Origin: Thiosocius sp963753845
GTDB lineage: Bacteria > Pseudomonadota > Gammaproteobacteria > Chromatiales > Chromatiaceae
Reading direction: 5' to 3'
Length of the DNA stretch: 64,000 nucleotides
Assembly (NCBI GenBank): GCA_963753845.1
Contig: CAVWEI010000017.1
Span: forward strand, 390,582-454,581
Part shown: one piece after another, positions 63,944-64,000 of the stretch
Layout of the letters: the number at the start of each line of letters is the position of its first letter
How positions within the stretch are numbered: the first letter of the stretch is position 1
Translations under genes and position numbers: made by a program
The notes under the pieces: model-generated
What the model was told of the DNA's origin: nothing
What the model saw: only the letters and a program-made list of their open reading frames with translations
Databases searched by the model: none

Positions 63944-64000
63944 ATCTTACTTTTCCACGAAGGGCTGCCAGTGTTTCTCCGCGAAGCGGGTCCGTCCAAC

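Overview
The window reads as about 64 kb of gammaproteobacterial chromosome. It is GC-rich and dense with short overlapping operons. HrpA, a three-gene pntAA-pntAB-pntB transhydrogenase, PpnN, YajD-like HNH, YcbK-like M15 and CbpA/CbpM are all typical of that class. Periplasmic c-type cytochromes, a DMSO-reductase-family molybdoenzyme and arsenate detoxification suggest a respiratory, possibly sulfur-cycle, organism. No rRNA, tRNA or CRISPR array was recognised, and species cannot be assigned.

Layout. (1) 1-14.3 kb is a surface-polysaccharide region. It holds a partial methyltransferase and an ABC-2 exporter whose ATPase is fused to a sulfotransferase, followed by a second sulfotransferase. 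It also holds an MBOAT/SGNH O-acylation pair, a GT4 glycosyltransferase, a pglC-pglD-pglE-pglF set for UDP-diNAc-bacillosamine and a Wzx-like flippase. Together these suggest an exported glycan that is sulfated, acylated and started on an amino sugar. (2) 14.3-22 kb holds assorted genes: PilZ, HNH, class II amidotransferase, a GtrA/GT2/GT39 glycan-modification operon, a transglutaminase-like protein, a TAT-exported M15 protein and two small exported proteins. (3) 22-37 kb is the most original block. A sensor kinase with two periplasmic CxxCH haem motifs and an NtrC-type sigma54 activator face two near-consensus sigma54 promoters. These promoters precede genes for three exported proteins: a four-repeat 'GW..DG..P' protein, a small orphan, and an extraordinary Gly/Met/Ser triplet-repeat protein. 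After them come a pentahaem cytochrome, a TAT-exported DmsA-like molybdoenzyme, a DmsB-like subunit, a TorD-like chaperone, a monohaem cytochrome c, a polyferredoxin, an unknown protein and a Mut7-C protein. No NrfD/DmsC-type membrane anchor is present.

(4) 37-41.2 kb has a class V aminotransferase and an arsR-gapdh-arsJ arsenate operon with a clear promoter/operator. (5) 41.4-46.6 kb has a decayed patatin gene, a heat-shock cluster (Hsp20, CbpM, CbpA-like, Hsp20) behind a sigma32-like promoter, PpnN and an isochorismatase-like hydrolase. (6) 46.7-50.8 kb has housekeeping genes interspersed with three MITE-like elements; a fourth lies at 28.96 kb. (7) 50.8-59.9 kb has HrpA, a GGDEF/EAL protein and transhydrogenase. 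(8) 60-64 kb is an insertion-sequence zone: an intact IS1595-like element and an IS91-like transposase coupled to a tyrosine recombinase gene carrying two compensating frameshifts.

Likely candidates for something undescribed are the haem-sensing sigma54 system with its Met-rich and DG-motif exported proteins, and the ABC ATPase-sulfotransferase fusion. Functions are inferred from recognised families and motifs read by eye; no database search was run.
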